From NCBI GenBank assembly GCA_949825065.1, contig OX463852.1:15166127-15230126 (forward strand): 64,000 nt of DNA, read 5' to 3'. The notes beneath the pieces are model-generated. The model did not search any database, was not told the DNA's origin, and saw only the letters and a list, made by a program, of their open reading frames with translations. Both the position numbers and the translations under genes were made by a program. Shown here in pieces: positions 53,561 through 63,425 of this stretch. This stretch comes from Odontocerum albicorne (taxonomy: Eukaryota; Arthropoda; Insecta; Trichoptera; Odontoceridae). Positions within the stretch are counted from its first letter, which is position 1; each line of letters begins with the position of its first letter.

Positions 53561-54189
53561 TTCTTTCATGCTCTCTCTGTCAAAAAATATTACTGTATTG
53601 TACTCAATCTTTTTCTTCTTGTGATGATGATAGTGAATCGATGAATTTTATACTCTAAGTGGCGCTGATAGTTATGATACGATTGTATTTTTTATAAAGA
53701 ACCCATTGTAACTTAGTGTTAATGTACTTTTGACTTTCTGACGATTGAATGGATTTTTTTACCGCGGATAATTGAAACCGAGGATAAGGGGGTACTACTG
53801 TATTTGAAAAAGGAAAATGTTTTTTTTAAATTTTAAATGCCTTGGTTTGTATTGCTTAACTCGAACTAGGTTGCTTAATGGTACTTTATAAAACACACGC
53901 CACAGTTGTAAAAAATACTAGAAGAAAAAAATATATATCAGTTGTGAATTTCAATTCTGCCGTTTTAACATTATCAAGTATTTTCATTTAAAAAAAGCAA
54001 TAAATATTACATAAAATACGTGTTACTTATCATAAGGTTGGAATTTTTTTGAAGTGTTTAATAAACTTGTTTCAATATTCTCTCCAAGATTAAATTATCC
54101 TGTAGGTAGAAAGTTATGCCTTAAAATCGGACTTTGTACTGTCGAATAAAACCCAAAACGGGGTCTAAATCTAGATTTTTTACAAATAG
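53561..54189. other. AT-rich DNA, nothing recognised
   Basis: No feature supported. Confidence 0.5.
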
Positions 54190-54390
54190 TGTCACCTAGT
54201 AATAGATCACATGTCGTCATCCATTTCGGTAGTCGCGGGTTCGAACCCGTTCGTATAGAGATTTTTTTAAAAAGGTTCCCATTTTCTCTTGAAGCCTTAA
54301 AAAATGGTTTGGTTGGTTATACGGCGTTGCCACGTGGCAATAAGCTCACCAGGTTCTGCTGAATACAATGCAGTGCAATAAAATATGATC
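54190..54390 (+). repeat. SINE-A copy
   Basis: GTCGTCATCCATTTCGG, CGGGTTCGAACCCG (box B), TTTCTCTTGAAGCC, GGTTGGTTATACGGCG, CCACGTGGCAATAAGCTC, AATGCAGTGCAATAAAATA. Confidence 0.75.
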
Positions 54391-54835
54391 TAAAAAAGTG
54401 TATTGACATCTTTATAGTTAGTATGAAGAATAAGCAATATGGAAATAAGTATACAAGTTAGAGAAACGCTCTATAAAAATATACAATAATAAAAAAATGT
54501 TTTGAAATTTTTAAGGTTATGTAAATTCTATAAAACAAAAAAACATAACCAAACATACCCGTTTCGCTTTATGGAACAGTTTGACAAAATTGGCATTCAG
54601 CAAAACAGTTCTAACATTCTTTACATTTGTTTATTAGTTTAAGTAGGTGATATTATTAAGTAGGTGATATTACTCGTAGTCAACTTAATAAGAAACAAAG
54701 GAATCATTCATTTTATTTTTAACTGTAATCCTCTAATTCGACAAGTTGAAAATGATTCAAACGAACTTAAGATTACAAATTGATTCAATTATTTATAGCG
54801 CATAGAATTTTATTTCATATAATGTTAAAACTGTT
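54391..54835. other. AT-rich DNA, nothing recognised
   Basis: No feature supported. Confidence 0.5.
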
Positions 54836-55560
54836 TTGTACCGATTGCCGATTTCAACTTATATCGCAAGGAGCCATGGTTTCTCCCACACTATAATATA
54901 TAAATCAGTGACATGCCCTCTCTCCGGACCAGCCGATCTATCAATGCGCAATACGCGGATGATACAGCTTATATCTCGACCTCGAAGCACTCATGCAATT
55001 CGCACTCTCGCATACAAGAATTCATTCCAAGACTGAAAAGCTGGTATAAAGACTGGAAATTTAAAATAAACCGTTCCAAGAGTGCAGTAGTCCGTTTTTC
55101 CAGAAGCCGCCTGGACTTCATCATCCAATCCCTCAAACTTTTCTGTCAGAGCGTTCCGTGGTGCGACGAGGTGAAATACATCTGTGTCACCCTCGATGTG
55201 AAGCTATCCTGGAAGAAGCACATCACTAACATCACCGGGAAGGAAATCCACTTCCACATCCAAAGGAAATCCATATGCTCAAACTCCAGGTTTTGCAAAA
55301 CAAAGCTACGCGCACCATTATGGATGCGCCGTACTTTGTTAGCATTAAACGTCTTTACGAAGGCACAGGTCTCCTCACCATCCGAGAATTCATCTCTCTA
55401 GCCGAGAGGTTGTATAGTTCACTCCCAAGCCTCATGACCTTCTAATTAGTTCACTAGCAGACTACGAAACGAACCTTAAATTAGTTCATCCCAGGTCCAA
55501 ACAAATTTTTACGAACTACCCCTCGACCCCCGATTCGCAACAGCAGGCGCCAAATTGTGC
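54836..55560 (+). pseudogene. Jockey-clade LINE reverse transcriptase, 3' half
   Basis: QGAMVSPTL at 54867 is the conserved 'QGsvLSP.L' RT block. After a frameshift the long frame 54913-55401 gives RSINAQYADDTAYIST, with the catalytic YADD box intact at 54952-54963, then LKSWYKDWKFKINRSKSAVV, the 'W...w...iN..Ks..v' block, and EVKYICVTLDVKLSWKKHIT, the 'v.YLGV.LD..L.W..HI' block. A second shift leads to 55275-55445: MLKLQVLQNKATRTIMDAPY and FVSIKRLYEGTGLLTIREFI, the Jockey C-terminal 'LQ.lQNk.lR.i..aP..v....L...L.i.ti' region. Endonuclease and 5' half are absent. The clade is supported by block order and spacing. Non-functional because of shifts and truncation. Confidence 0.8.
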
Positions 55561-56379
55561 CAAGAGTACACATATAGTATATACGAGTATTATTTATATA
55601 TCCCGTAATATTTACTTATTCAAAATATTTATCTAAGAAAGTCCCACCGTTATTCCCTCGCCCCCCCATCTTCGTAGAATATTATAATATATAATATTTA
55701 CATTTGTGTATAATATCTCTACCCTTTTTCTCTGTATATACGTGTACATATAATCGCGGGTGACATAAAAATATAAGTATGTACTATATATGTAACATAT
55801 ATGTATTTTATAACTTTAATATATGTAAAAATTATATCCTTTCCTCTCTAACATCATGTTTTTCTCCATCACCCAAATTATCCCACGTCCATCTCACAAT
55901 GTCTGATGAAGGAGTAAGGTGTCCCAAACTCGGATCGATTCTCCGAGCAATAATTATTAGCAGTGAAGGGAAATACATTATCTTCTGAACCTTCGTATCG
56001 TGTTTTATTTTATCAAAGTTCTACTAGTCAAAAAGGAATGTCTTCGCCCAGATATCACCAAGACTCAATGGAGTCAAACCAGAACCTCCGAGGATTCAGC
56101 AAAAACCATCCCCCTAGTTTACAGTATTTGTACTGGTGCCATACAATGAGAAACAAAAGAGCATGTATGATGTATACGAGTATGTGTGGAAAATGTATGA
56201 TGTATACGATTGTAATGTATGTGTGAATTGTCCTCAGTGATATACAGGCAAAAGCCTAGTTTACTGGGGACACGACAAATGAAAGGCCACAAACCCAGAT
56301 TCATAAAAATTGTGTGTCCAAATTATATTTCCTGTTGTTTTTTCGCAAATTGTGTATTTATAGATTTCTGGTCATGCAT
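55561..56379. other. unassigned, probably including the Jockey 3' UTR
   Basis: 55560-55760 may be the 3' UTR. 55890-55960 has CTGATGAAGGAGTAAGGTG and CGGATCGATTCTCCG. The 87-codon frame at 55963 has no domain recognised. Confidence 0.35.
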
Positions 56380-56480
56380 AAAAAATGTAGAGCTGTGTGC
56401 AAGGATAGAAATACATGAATATATATTCCCTTTACCTACCCAAAAAAAACATGGTATAACGGTACGTTATTTTATATATT
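56380..56480 (+). repeat. RTE-like LINE 3' tail
   Basis: TGAATATATATTCCCTTTACC, TACCCAAAAAAAAC and GGTATAACGGTACG follow the shared tail pattern. Confidence 0.45.
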
Positions 56481-57298
56481 TTACATTTGATGTAAATATA
56501 ATCTTATCACATAAATTAAAATGCAAAAAAACAAAAAAATAGGCAAATTTAGAATAATATTAATAATAGCAATGATCACTCATCTTTTTCTGTGAAGTTA
56601 ATAAATAAGTTATGCATACAAAATTTATATAGGAGCTCAATCCTCAATTTATTCCCCGAATATCAAAAATATCAGTTACGGAAAATGATTTCAATGAGAT
56701 AATTGCATGCGCGACTGGGGTTTAGTACAGTTTGTGAATACTGCACCGAAAATAGTCTTTATTCGCAATGGCGTGAATAACTGTCAGGTACATTTAAATA
56801 AAAGTTTGACGAAGAACAAAGGATTCCCTATTTTTTCTGTTAGTAATTTGTATATGTACAAACAGTTTTGTAGATCACTTTTAATGCTCAAGGATTAAAA
56901 CGAATCTGATTAGAGCCGAAGGTATAATTCATATTCCGTCTAATAGAGTTGAAGCAGATATCTCTTTTGGACGCAGTCAACTATCAGAGAGTTCCAAATT
57001 CTTCTCGAGTTTCACATGATTGAGTCGCATTCTAATATACTGCGAACCTATGACTTATTAAGATTCACATTAACAGCGCCACAACCACCCACAGCAATAA
57101 CACACCCTTTATTTTTCAAAAAATCTATGCAAACCTTACCGCAATCTGCTTTTGGTAAATATTATATAAATATAAAACCGTTTCTTGCTCTATAATCCCT
57201 TGCATGCTAGTAAGTATATTGATGAAAACAGTTAGTAAATATTGATCATATGAAATAATCTATTAAATTTATCAAGATTAATAAATTCAAGTTGCGCC
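56481..57298. other. AT-rich DNA, nothing recognised
   Basis: No feature supported; the 63-codon frame at 56707 is incidental. Confidence 0.5.
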
Positions 57299-57835
57299 GC
57301 GGATGTTGACCATAAAATAAGTGTGGGATGGATGAAATTTAGATCGGTAACAGGAGTCTTGTGTGACCCAAAAATGCTTATAAAACTGAAAGGAAAGGTA
57401 TACCAGACTATCGTTACACCCGCAATTATGTATGGCTCAGAATGCTGGATTATGTACAGCTCCTACTCGAGGCAACTTGAAACAGCAGAAATGCGAATGC
57501 TTAGGTGGTCGGCAGGAGTATCACTGAAAAATAAAATTAAGAGCTAACGCATTCGTGGTAGCCTGGGAGTCACTGACATAAATAGTAAGCGAGAAGACCG
57601 ACAGCTGAGATGGTAAGGGCACATAAGACGGAGACCACCAGACGATACTGTAAATCAGGCAATGTCTGTGGATCTTCCTCGACAACCGTCCAGAGGAAGA
57701 CCAAAGAATTCCTGGATGACTCAATGCTCCAAAATTCTGCAGAGAAACGGCCTAGATGAAAGCGACACCCAGAACCGAATGATATACAGCCTGAGAACGA
57801 GAAGAGCCGACCTCAACAGCCTACCTAGGCAATGA
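57299..57835 (+). pseudogene. RTE-like LINE reverse transcriptase C-terminal region
   Basis: A single reading frame runs about 180 codons with only two in-frame stops (57545-57547 and 57614-57616) and no frameshift. It ends TGA at 57833. It reads VGWMKFRSVTGVLCDPKMLI, KLKGKVYQTIVTPAIMYGSE, CWIM, then QLETAEMRMLRWSAGVSLKN, RIRGSLGVTDINSKREDRQL, GHIRRRPPD and PSRGRPKNSWMTQCSKILQR. This is the 'W..vTGVLCD...P.KLKGK.Y.TvvrPAm.YGsECW......L..AEMrMLRW..G', then 'R.lRW.GHv.RR', then 'GRPk..W' order of RTE-type LINE C-termini. It lacks the polymerase and endonuclease. Codon use is less AT-biased than the flanks, which suggests a younger insertion. Confidence 0.85.
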
Positions 57836-58492
57836 ATTGGAACAGTGCCAGGAATAAGAAATAAATTGAAGTAGATTCTAATACAGAAATAAATTGAAGT
57901 AGGTCGAAATCCTTAGTCCAATTTTAATATCAAATGCTATTTTATAATTTTTTTTTTACTAATTTACTTAATTATTAAAAACGTGTTTCACCTTGAGATT
58001 ATATATTGTGTAGACATTAACTTCTTACAAAATTCATGTGTACTTTAGTAAACCAAATTTTGTTTTTAATTGTATAAATTATGATTTTAATTTTTAATTG
58101 GGTCTTATAAAAAACAAATTTGATTGTAAAGAAAAACAATACGAAAAGAAACCAAATTAAAATGAAAACAACAATCAAATAAACTGCAAAACATGTTACA
58201 TAAAACAAAATTTAAAAAACATCATAACTTGAACATATAATCAAAACGGAAAAATATTTATGTACTTAACAGGAAAAAATGTCATAAAAATTTACAATAA
58301 CAACTGTGTTTTCTAATTAAAAACTGCTTTAAATTCATCATGATTAATTACAAATAAAAATAAACATAGGAGTGCTCACTGGCGATCAACGTTTCATCCA
58401 TAAGCGATCGATCGATTGATCGCGATTTACCCTATGAGCACCACTTTGCCAGATATTCATATAATAAATTTTACCAACTAGGACGTCTTACC
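57836..58492. other. AT-rich DNA, nothing recognised
   Basis: A small palindromic cluster GCGATCGATCGATTGATCGC lies near 58402-58424. The minus frame at 58017 is hydrophobic by AT bias. Confidence 0.45.
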
Positions 58493-59120
58493 AATTAAGA
58501 CGACCTCCGTAGTCTGGTTGGCAAGACGCCTAACTTTCCACCTGGAGGTTTGCGGGTTCAATCCCTGAAGGAAGCGTGATATTTTTAAAAGATCGTTATC
58601 TAATATATTTTTCACTTGAGGCATGTTTAAAATCTTTCTCGTATCGTAGGGTGCAATACATTTGTCGTAGTTGGTTAACCTCGTAGTCAAGGATACCACC
58701 GTCAATACAGTTGGAGGACGAAGTTGTTGTGGAGTTTTTTTTTTTTTTTAAGTTAGTGAACTGTAGCACATCAGCAAACTCACCGGCCACACCACTATAC
58801 TGGATCTTATGACACACAGAAGTGAGACAACCGAAGCACACCGGCATGTTTTTTTGTTTTTTTATTCTTTATTTTTTTGTAAGAATAGATATGACCGAAG
58901 TCGTACGTATTCTTATACACCTGAATACAAAACGGAACAATGGCTGTGTCTTTCGAGGGTAGTAACACAGTGCGAGGTTCGAACCGGCAACCTTCCGCAC
59001 AGAAAACCAATGCGTTAACGCACGGCTGTGTTTCTCACTTGGAAGAAATTGCCACATTGTATTAATCCCACCAGGTTGTACAGTATACAATGAAAGTATA
59101 ATACTAAACAAAACATAAGT
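58493..59120 (+). repeat. SINE-A split by a later SINE-B
   Basis: SINE-A head and body at 58493-58645: CTCCGTAGTCTGGTTGGC, GGTTTGCGGGTTCAATCCC, TTTCACTTGAGGC, AAAATCTTTCTC. It resumes at 59032: TTTCTCACTTGGAAGAAATT, GCCACATTG, CACCAGGTTGTACAGTATAC, TGAAAGTATAATAC. The repeated TTTCTC on both sides fits a short target duplication. Confidence 0.8.
58650..59030 (-). repeat. SINE-B nested inside SINE-A
   Basis: AACCTCGTAGTCAAGGATACC, CAAACTCACCGGCCACACC, AGATATGACCGAAGTCGTAC, GAGGTTCGAACCGGCAACC (box B complement), GCGTTAACGCACGGCTGTG (box A complement). Full-length, minus orientation. The small frames on both strands over it are not genes. Confidence 0.8.
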
Positions 59121-59699
59121 CAGAACTTGATTATATGATTTTTCAGCAGGTTTGTTGCTACACCCCTAATTTTATTTCACTGCTTTCAGACGCAAACAGA
59201 CAATTTTCTACCCTGTCAAATATAATCAGCCCAGTAAACAAATACAACGTTATATATCTTTACGCTTCCCTATCGACACATAACAAATACACTACAGTGG
59301 AAAATATTGAAACATACAATCTCTCAGTTGGTATTGTGATATATGGCTATCCTTCTTCCTTTTTGACTGCTATCCAATATGATACATTCCGATAGAAAAT
59401 AACCTCGCGGGAGGAGACGAGGCGTGTGAAATATGATCTCTTCACGGTGACTAAGGGCATGCAAACTGTATATTAATGGTACATATCGGTGGCAGATATC
59501 GTAGAACCTACGTTTTTATTCAATCAGAATATTTTTGGCTCCAGACCTATATTTTTTTGTTCTTATAAGGTAGATCGATATAAAATTCTAACGATGATTA
59601 TTTTTATTTATTGACAAAACATATAAATATTTGGTAAGGGTATTGAAAAAGATTCTGGGTTAAAAAAATTGAAAAGGTTATGTATGTTTTTTAAAACTT
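59121..59699. other. unassigned DNA
   Basis: The 86-codon frame at 59135-59395 (VCCYTPNFISLLSDANRQFS) has no recognisable domain. Confidence 0.4.
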
Positions 59700-59995
59700 T
59701 ACATTTGAATAAATAATAAATATTTAGGTGCTAAAAGATGGTTTGGCTATGCCGATAGAATTACTAAACAAGTATACAAGACAGAAGTGCAAGCTGTGCG
59801 TAGAAGAGCTTGACTAAATAGACCAAATTTTGGAAGAAGATAAAGTATGAAGTATGAATAATAGAGTAATGTTACGAGGTGTATGAATGTTGAGGAGACG
59901 AAAGTTGTATGCACGGATATAAAAGTTTAAAGATATGTTCCTTCTGCCTATCCCGCAAGCTAAACGACGTGATAACATGCACGAGTATATAACTT
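59700..59995 (+). mobile_element. RTE-like LINE 3' end
   Basis: VWLCR(ITK)QVYKTEVQ-type sequence around GATGGTTTGGCTATGCCG and ACTAAACAAGTATACAAGAC, then CGAGGTGTATGAATGTTG, GACGAAAGTTGTATGC, the tail CCTTCTGCCTATCCCGC and GTGATAACATGCACGAG then TATAT. The tail has a near-footprint (CACGAGTA). Confidence 0.65.
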
Positions 59996-60054
59996 AGAAT
60001 TTATTATTATTGATTATTTACTAAATAATAATAATTTTTTTTCCATTAATAACA
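59996..60054. other. AT-rich spacer
   Basis: Short TAATAAT-rich stretch. Confidence 0.4.
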
Positions 60055-60225
60055 CTAATTCCCGAGACACGTGTTTCTACCTCCTATCTCAAAACTCTCT
60101 ACAGACAAAACAATCCCGATCGATTACAAGTGCAGTGCTTTGGTAAAACTGATGTAATTTTTCATTGAAAGTGTATGCGATCGTTTGACTCAGAAAGATA
60201 TTTTAATACAGGGGTAAATAATGCA
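60055..60225. repeat. family Z, single arm
   Basis: CCCGAGACACGTGTTTCTACC, TCCTATCTCAAAACTC, AGTGCTTTGGTAAAACTG and CATTGAAAGTGTATGCG match in order the complement of the right arm at 28738-28882. Confidence 0.6.
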
Positions 60226-60603
60226 AAAAAACATACCTAATTAAAAACGATTAGGGATGATTTTTTGTGTCAATACACCATTTACACTTCAGTAATTATT
60301 GGAATAACTTAGAAATTTATTATAACATATATTAGGAACATAAATATTCAGCATGGAGTTGCATAAAGTTTAAGCTAAAATATAAAAACATCATTCCAGA
60401 AAATTATTTTTAATCTTCCGAAATTAATGACGAAAGTGAAGTATTCTTATTAATTTTACAATTAATGAATAAATTATCTTTTCCAGTTATTTTTTTCTTA
60501 GTGAAAGATTGAAAATTGCGAATATTTGGCGAAGTATTATTTTTCGGTTGCTTACAAAATAGCAGTGTCAAAATATGCTAAGATGATAGTCGGCAAACAT
60601 ATA
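60226..60603. other. AT-rich DNA, nothing recognised
   Basis: No feature supported. Confidence 0.5.
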
Positions 60604-61555
60604 CTATGCGTATCCAGAAAGTAAGTGTACTGAGGCTCTCACGACCGGATGGATTTTATTTTCGACGTGTTAGCTAAACTTCCGTGTAGCCTGACCTTTC
60701 CCCTCCGCAACGAGACCGGTTCGAGGTCAGTACGTTGAGAAGTGTCGACGCGACAACACGTTTCGTGAAAAATGTCAATCCAATCTCCCGCCAAGTGCGA
60801 AATACGCGGCGTCATCTCGTTTGGAAGGGAAAACCTCCGGTTGAGGTTTATAATGAGGTGAAAACTGCATATGGTGATAAAGCTATGAATCGTACGAATA
60901 TGTACAAGTGGTGTCGCGAGTTTAAAAACGGTCACGTCACACCTCTTCACCCTCCGCCAAAAAGTTCAAAACCACAATTTCAGCCAAGAAAATCATGGCA
61001 TCCGTGTTTTGGGACTGTCAAGGCATAATTTTAATTGAATATATGCCTCAAGGGGAGACCATCAACTCTGCAAGGTACTGTGAGACCCTAAAAAAGTTGC
61101 GGAGGGCGATTCAGAACAAGATGAGAGGCATGCTGACAAAGGGAGTCTGTCTGCTGCACGGCAATGCCAGACCACACACGGCCAACGCCACGAAGGAAAT
61201 GCTCGCCTCGTTTAAATGGGATGTCCTGAATCATCCCGCGCATTCCCCTGACCTAGCACCTTCAGATTACTATCTCTTTACCTCCCTGAAGCTGCACATG
61301 GGTGAAAAAAGGTTTTCAACCGACGGGGAGGTAAAGGAGGAGGTGGAAAAGTGGACAGAGGGGTTGGCGGGAAACTACTTCGAGGAAGGCATCAAAAAGT
61401 TGATACCCCGCTTCACCACCTGCATTGAGAGGAATGGCGACTATGTCGAAAAATAGCTTACATATGTACTACGGTAACCACGTAATTTTTTTGTTTAAAT
61501 AAAAAAAAATGTAATCTACAAAAATTCAGTACACTTACTTTCTGGATATGCCTCG
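60604..61555 (+). mobile_element. internally deleted mariner element with terminal inverted repeats
   Basis: A perfect 23-base inverted repeat (TATCCAGAAAGTAAGTG extended to ACTGA) lies at 60611-60633 and, reversed, at 61526-61548. The outermost 7 bases are CTATGCG on the left and TGCCTCG on the right, diverged from each other. TA dinucleotides at 60602-60603 and 61556-61557 are the target duplication expected of Tc1/mariner elements. The element is 952 bases, against about 1.3 kb for intact mariners, because the middle of the transposase is missing. GC content is clearly above the surroundings, suggesting a relatively recent arrival. Confidence 0.9.
60770..61456 (+). pseudogene. mariner transposase remnant, catalytically dead
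   Basis: The N-terminal helix-turn-helix segment is in the frame 60735-61028: PVEVYNEVKTAYGDKAMNRT, NMYKWCREFKNG. It then jumps directly to the sequence before FWD, so the rest of the DNA-binding domain and the first catalytic aspartate (the 'T.DETW' motif) are deleted. The catalytic half is in the frame 60995-61456: VFWDCQGIILIEYMPQGETI, LLHGNARPHTA, HPAHSPDLAPSDYYLF. The second aspartate, normally LLHDNARPH, is glycine (codon 61160-61162). The third aspartate (SPDLAPSD, codon 61265-61267) remains, with the D,D34D spacing of mariners. It ends YVEK-stop at 61456. Two missing catalytic residues make it inactive, but its ends could still be bound by a transposase supplied elsewhere. Confidence 0.9.
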
Positions 61556-61609
61556 TATTAGGTCCAATTTTTATATAGGTATGAGAGTTAAACGTGGACG
61601 CAAAAAATA

Positions 61610-62005
61610 TTGATAGCAACCGAATAAATGCCGGACTGTGTTGAATAGATTATGGAATGATGTGATTAGAGATGAATGTAAAATGAAGGCTGATGTATTA
61701 ACTAAGAAGAACACTCTGAAATGGTTTGAGTATGTAGAACGAATGGACAAAGAAAGAATAAATAAATAAATATACAGTGTAAATTTTAGTTTAAGATGTG
61801 GTAGGGAAAGGCTAAGAAAATTCTGGATGGATCAAGTGAATTATATTTTGAAAGAAATGCAAAAAGTCACATAAATCGTAGGAGTTGTATGAGAAGGTAT
61901 ATGAATATGTAAGAAGCGTAAAATATGTGTCACGACAGGAAAGTCTGGCGCTTTGTCCTGTTTGGTTACTCCAAAAGAGTAATAGCGTTATGGTATGTAT
62001 GTATT
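61610..62005 (+). mobile_element. RTE-like LINE 3' end
   Basis: LKWFEYVERMDKERINK (about 61717), a stop, RERLRKFWMDQVNYILKEM, then the degraded tail CTTTGTCCTGTTTGG...GTTATGGTATGTATGTAT. Same family as 3010 and 8460. Confidence 0.65.
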
Positions 62006-62007
62006 TT

Positions 62008-62205
62008 ATTACACTTCCGTTGTATATAGTACAAGCTGGTGGGCTTATTGTTATGTGAACATTTCTTCCAGCAAATCCGTTTTTAAAGAGGCCATGCGTA
62101 AAAACTAGACTAGAATATTTATTAAAAAAACTGGGTTTCAAAGGAATCGAACTCCAAACCATCGAGCTCAGGCGTTTTCATAATTAGGCCACTTAAGTCG
62201 TCTGC
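62008..62205 (-). repeat. SINE-A, minus strand
   Basis: ACACTTCCGTTGTATATAGT, GGTGGGCTTATTGTTATG, AAAAACTAGACTAGAATA, AGGAATCGAACTCC (box B complement), AATTAGGCCACTTAAGTC (box A complement). It sits exactly in the tail of the LINE ending at 62005. Confidence 0.8.
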
Positions 62206-62899
62206 ATGTATATTACAAAACTTGCTTTGACTCTGTAGAAGGCCTTCAGTTTTTTGCATGATTTTGTATTTTATATGCACCAATATAAATCTTCAAGTTT
62301 GATTTATTTCGCGTCCATATCCCATATGTGACTTTACCCTACCAGATGGTTCAGGGTCACAAAGTCAAAGCAGGTCAGCGGGTCTTGTGAAGCCTGCATA
62401 CATTATGTAAACGGGCAGAGATCACGGAAAGGACTTTTGTCGCTGCGCCCTTGTTTATGGAGGATACGCTTCTAGAATAGAGAGAGCTGATTATACGAAA
62501 AAGTGGAAAATCAAATTTATATATCTTCCTTTGAAGTCCTTGTTCTTATATCGCCGTTGTTGTGTTGCTTTATGGGTTAATATAATATGTAGATGGATTT
62601 CAATAGAATTAAGTAAGTTGTTTGAGTATTTTTTTTGTATCTGTTGACAAAAACATTATTATTTCAAAATACATATGATACACCTTTATTGCAGGCAGAG
62701 TTTATTTCAATTTTAACAAAATGCAAAATACAAAATGTTGTACTTTTACAACTGAAAAAAATATATACATAAATAAGTATTTAAAAAATATAGACTTATT
62801 TAACACGTTTGTAACTAAAAATTTCTTTTTATATACTGCATTTAATTATTAAAACAAGGTTTTTACTCTAATTTCAATTTTCGGAAACTTCTATTTAAT
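62206..62899. other. AT-rich DNA, nothing recognised
   Basis: A moderately GC-richer patch at 62330-62470 (CAGGTCAGCGGGTCTTGTG). No frame recognised. Confidence 0.45.
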
Positions 62900-63425
62900 A
62901 GGAAAGAAAAAAACGGAATACTAAGCAACAGTGGTGTGTATAAACATTTATGTGCTGAATGCGATAATTTATATATAGGAAAGACAGGAAGACCTTTTGA
63001 AAGAGACTTCGTGAACACAAATCCGCCTTAACGAATCCTTTGATTTATTCAGAAATGGCTAATCATTGTCACCGAGAAAATCGCACTTTTTTTAATGGTT
63101 ATGCCAAATACTCGCTTATCAATAGTCACGGAAATAAATTGAACAGACAAAAGGCCCTAGAAAAATCCAAGTCAGTGCATTGGGATAAACATCTGGCAAA
63201 TACATACATTCCCAAGATCTCACAGCTGCTTGCAAAAGTTGTCTCCTATCTCCCTCCACCAATAATGCCCAGCCCGATATTTTACTGTAAGACGTGTGTG
63301 TATATCAGTACCGGTTCGAACATAATTCAGTCTTGTTTGTGCTCCCCTGATAAATAGGTAAAAATCTTGAAACCGGCAAGGTTTCACCGTTGTATAACGT
63401 GGAATAAACAGTGTTTGATTAAAAT
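62900..63425 (+). mobile_element. Penelope-like element, 5'-truncated, with endonuclease and 3' UTR
   Basis: A GIY-YIG-coding remnant is followed at 63332 by the family 3' end: GTTTGTGCTCCCCTGATAAAT, ATCTTGAAACCGG, GTGGAATAAACAGTGTTTG. It stops at about 63425, before the usual terminal CTCCACAATGTTAATGCC. This copy identifies all the palindromic arms in the window as Penelope-like. The reverse transcriptase part is not present. Confidence 0.85.
62905..63357 (+). pseudogene. PLE GIY-YIG endonuclease domain, frameshifted
   Basis: The frame at 62930 reads SGVYKHLCAECDNLYIGKTG, RPFER: GVY (62933-62941) and YIG (62972-62980) form the two strands of a GIY-YIG nuclease, and C-x(2)-C between them is the cysteine pair typical of PLE endonucleases. 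A shift of one base near 63005 moves the sequence into the frame that runs to 63357: LREHKSALTNPLIYSEMANH, CHRENRTFFNGYAKYSLINS, HGNKLNRQKALEKSKSVHWD, ending IIQSCLCSPDK. The arginine after the YIG helix (R-L-R-E-H-K) and the H/E-rich block are where this family keeps catalytic residues. The region before GVY is not readable for more than about 10 codons, so RT linkage is lost. Inactive. Confidence 0.8.

Noticed and set aside
55895..55960. Another hammerhead-like CTGATGA ... AAACTCG motif.
   Set aside because: GAAA is not present in the right place (CCCAAAC), and I could not form helices II and III.
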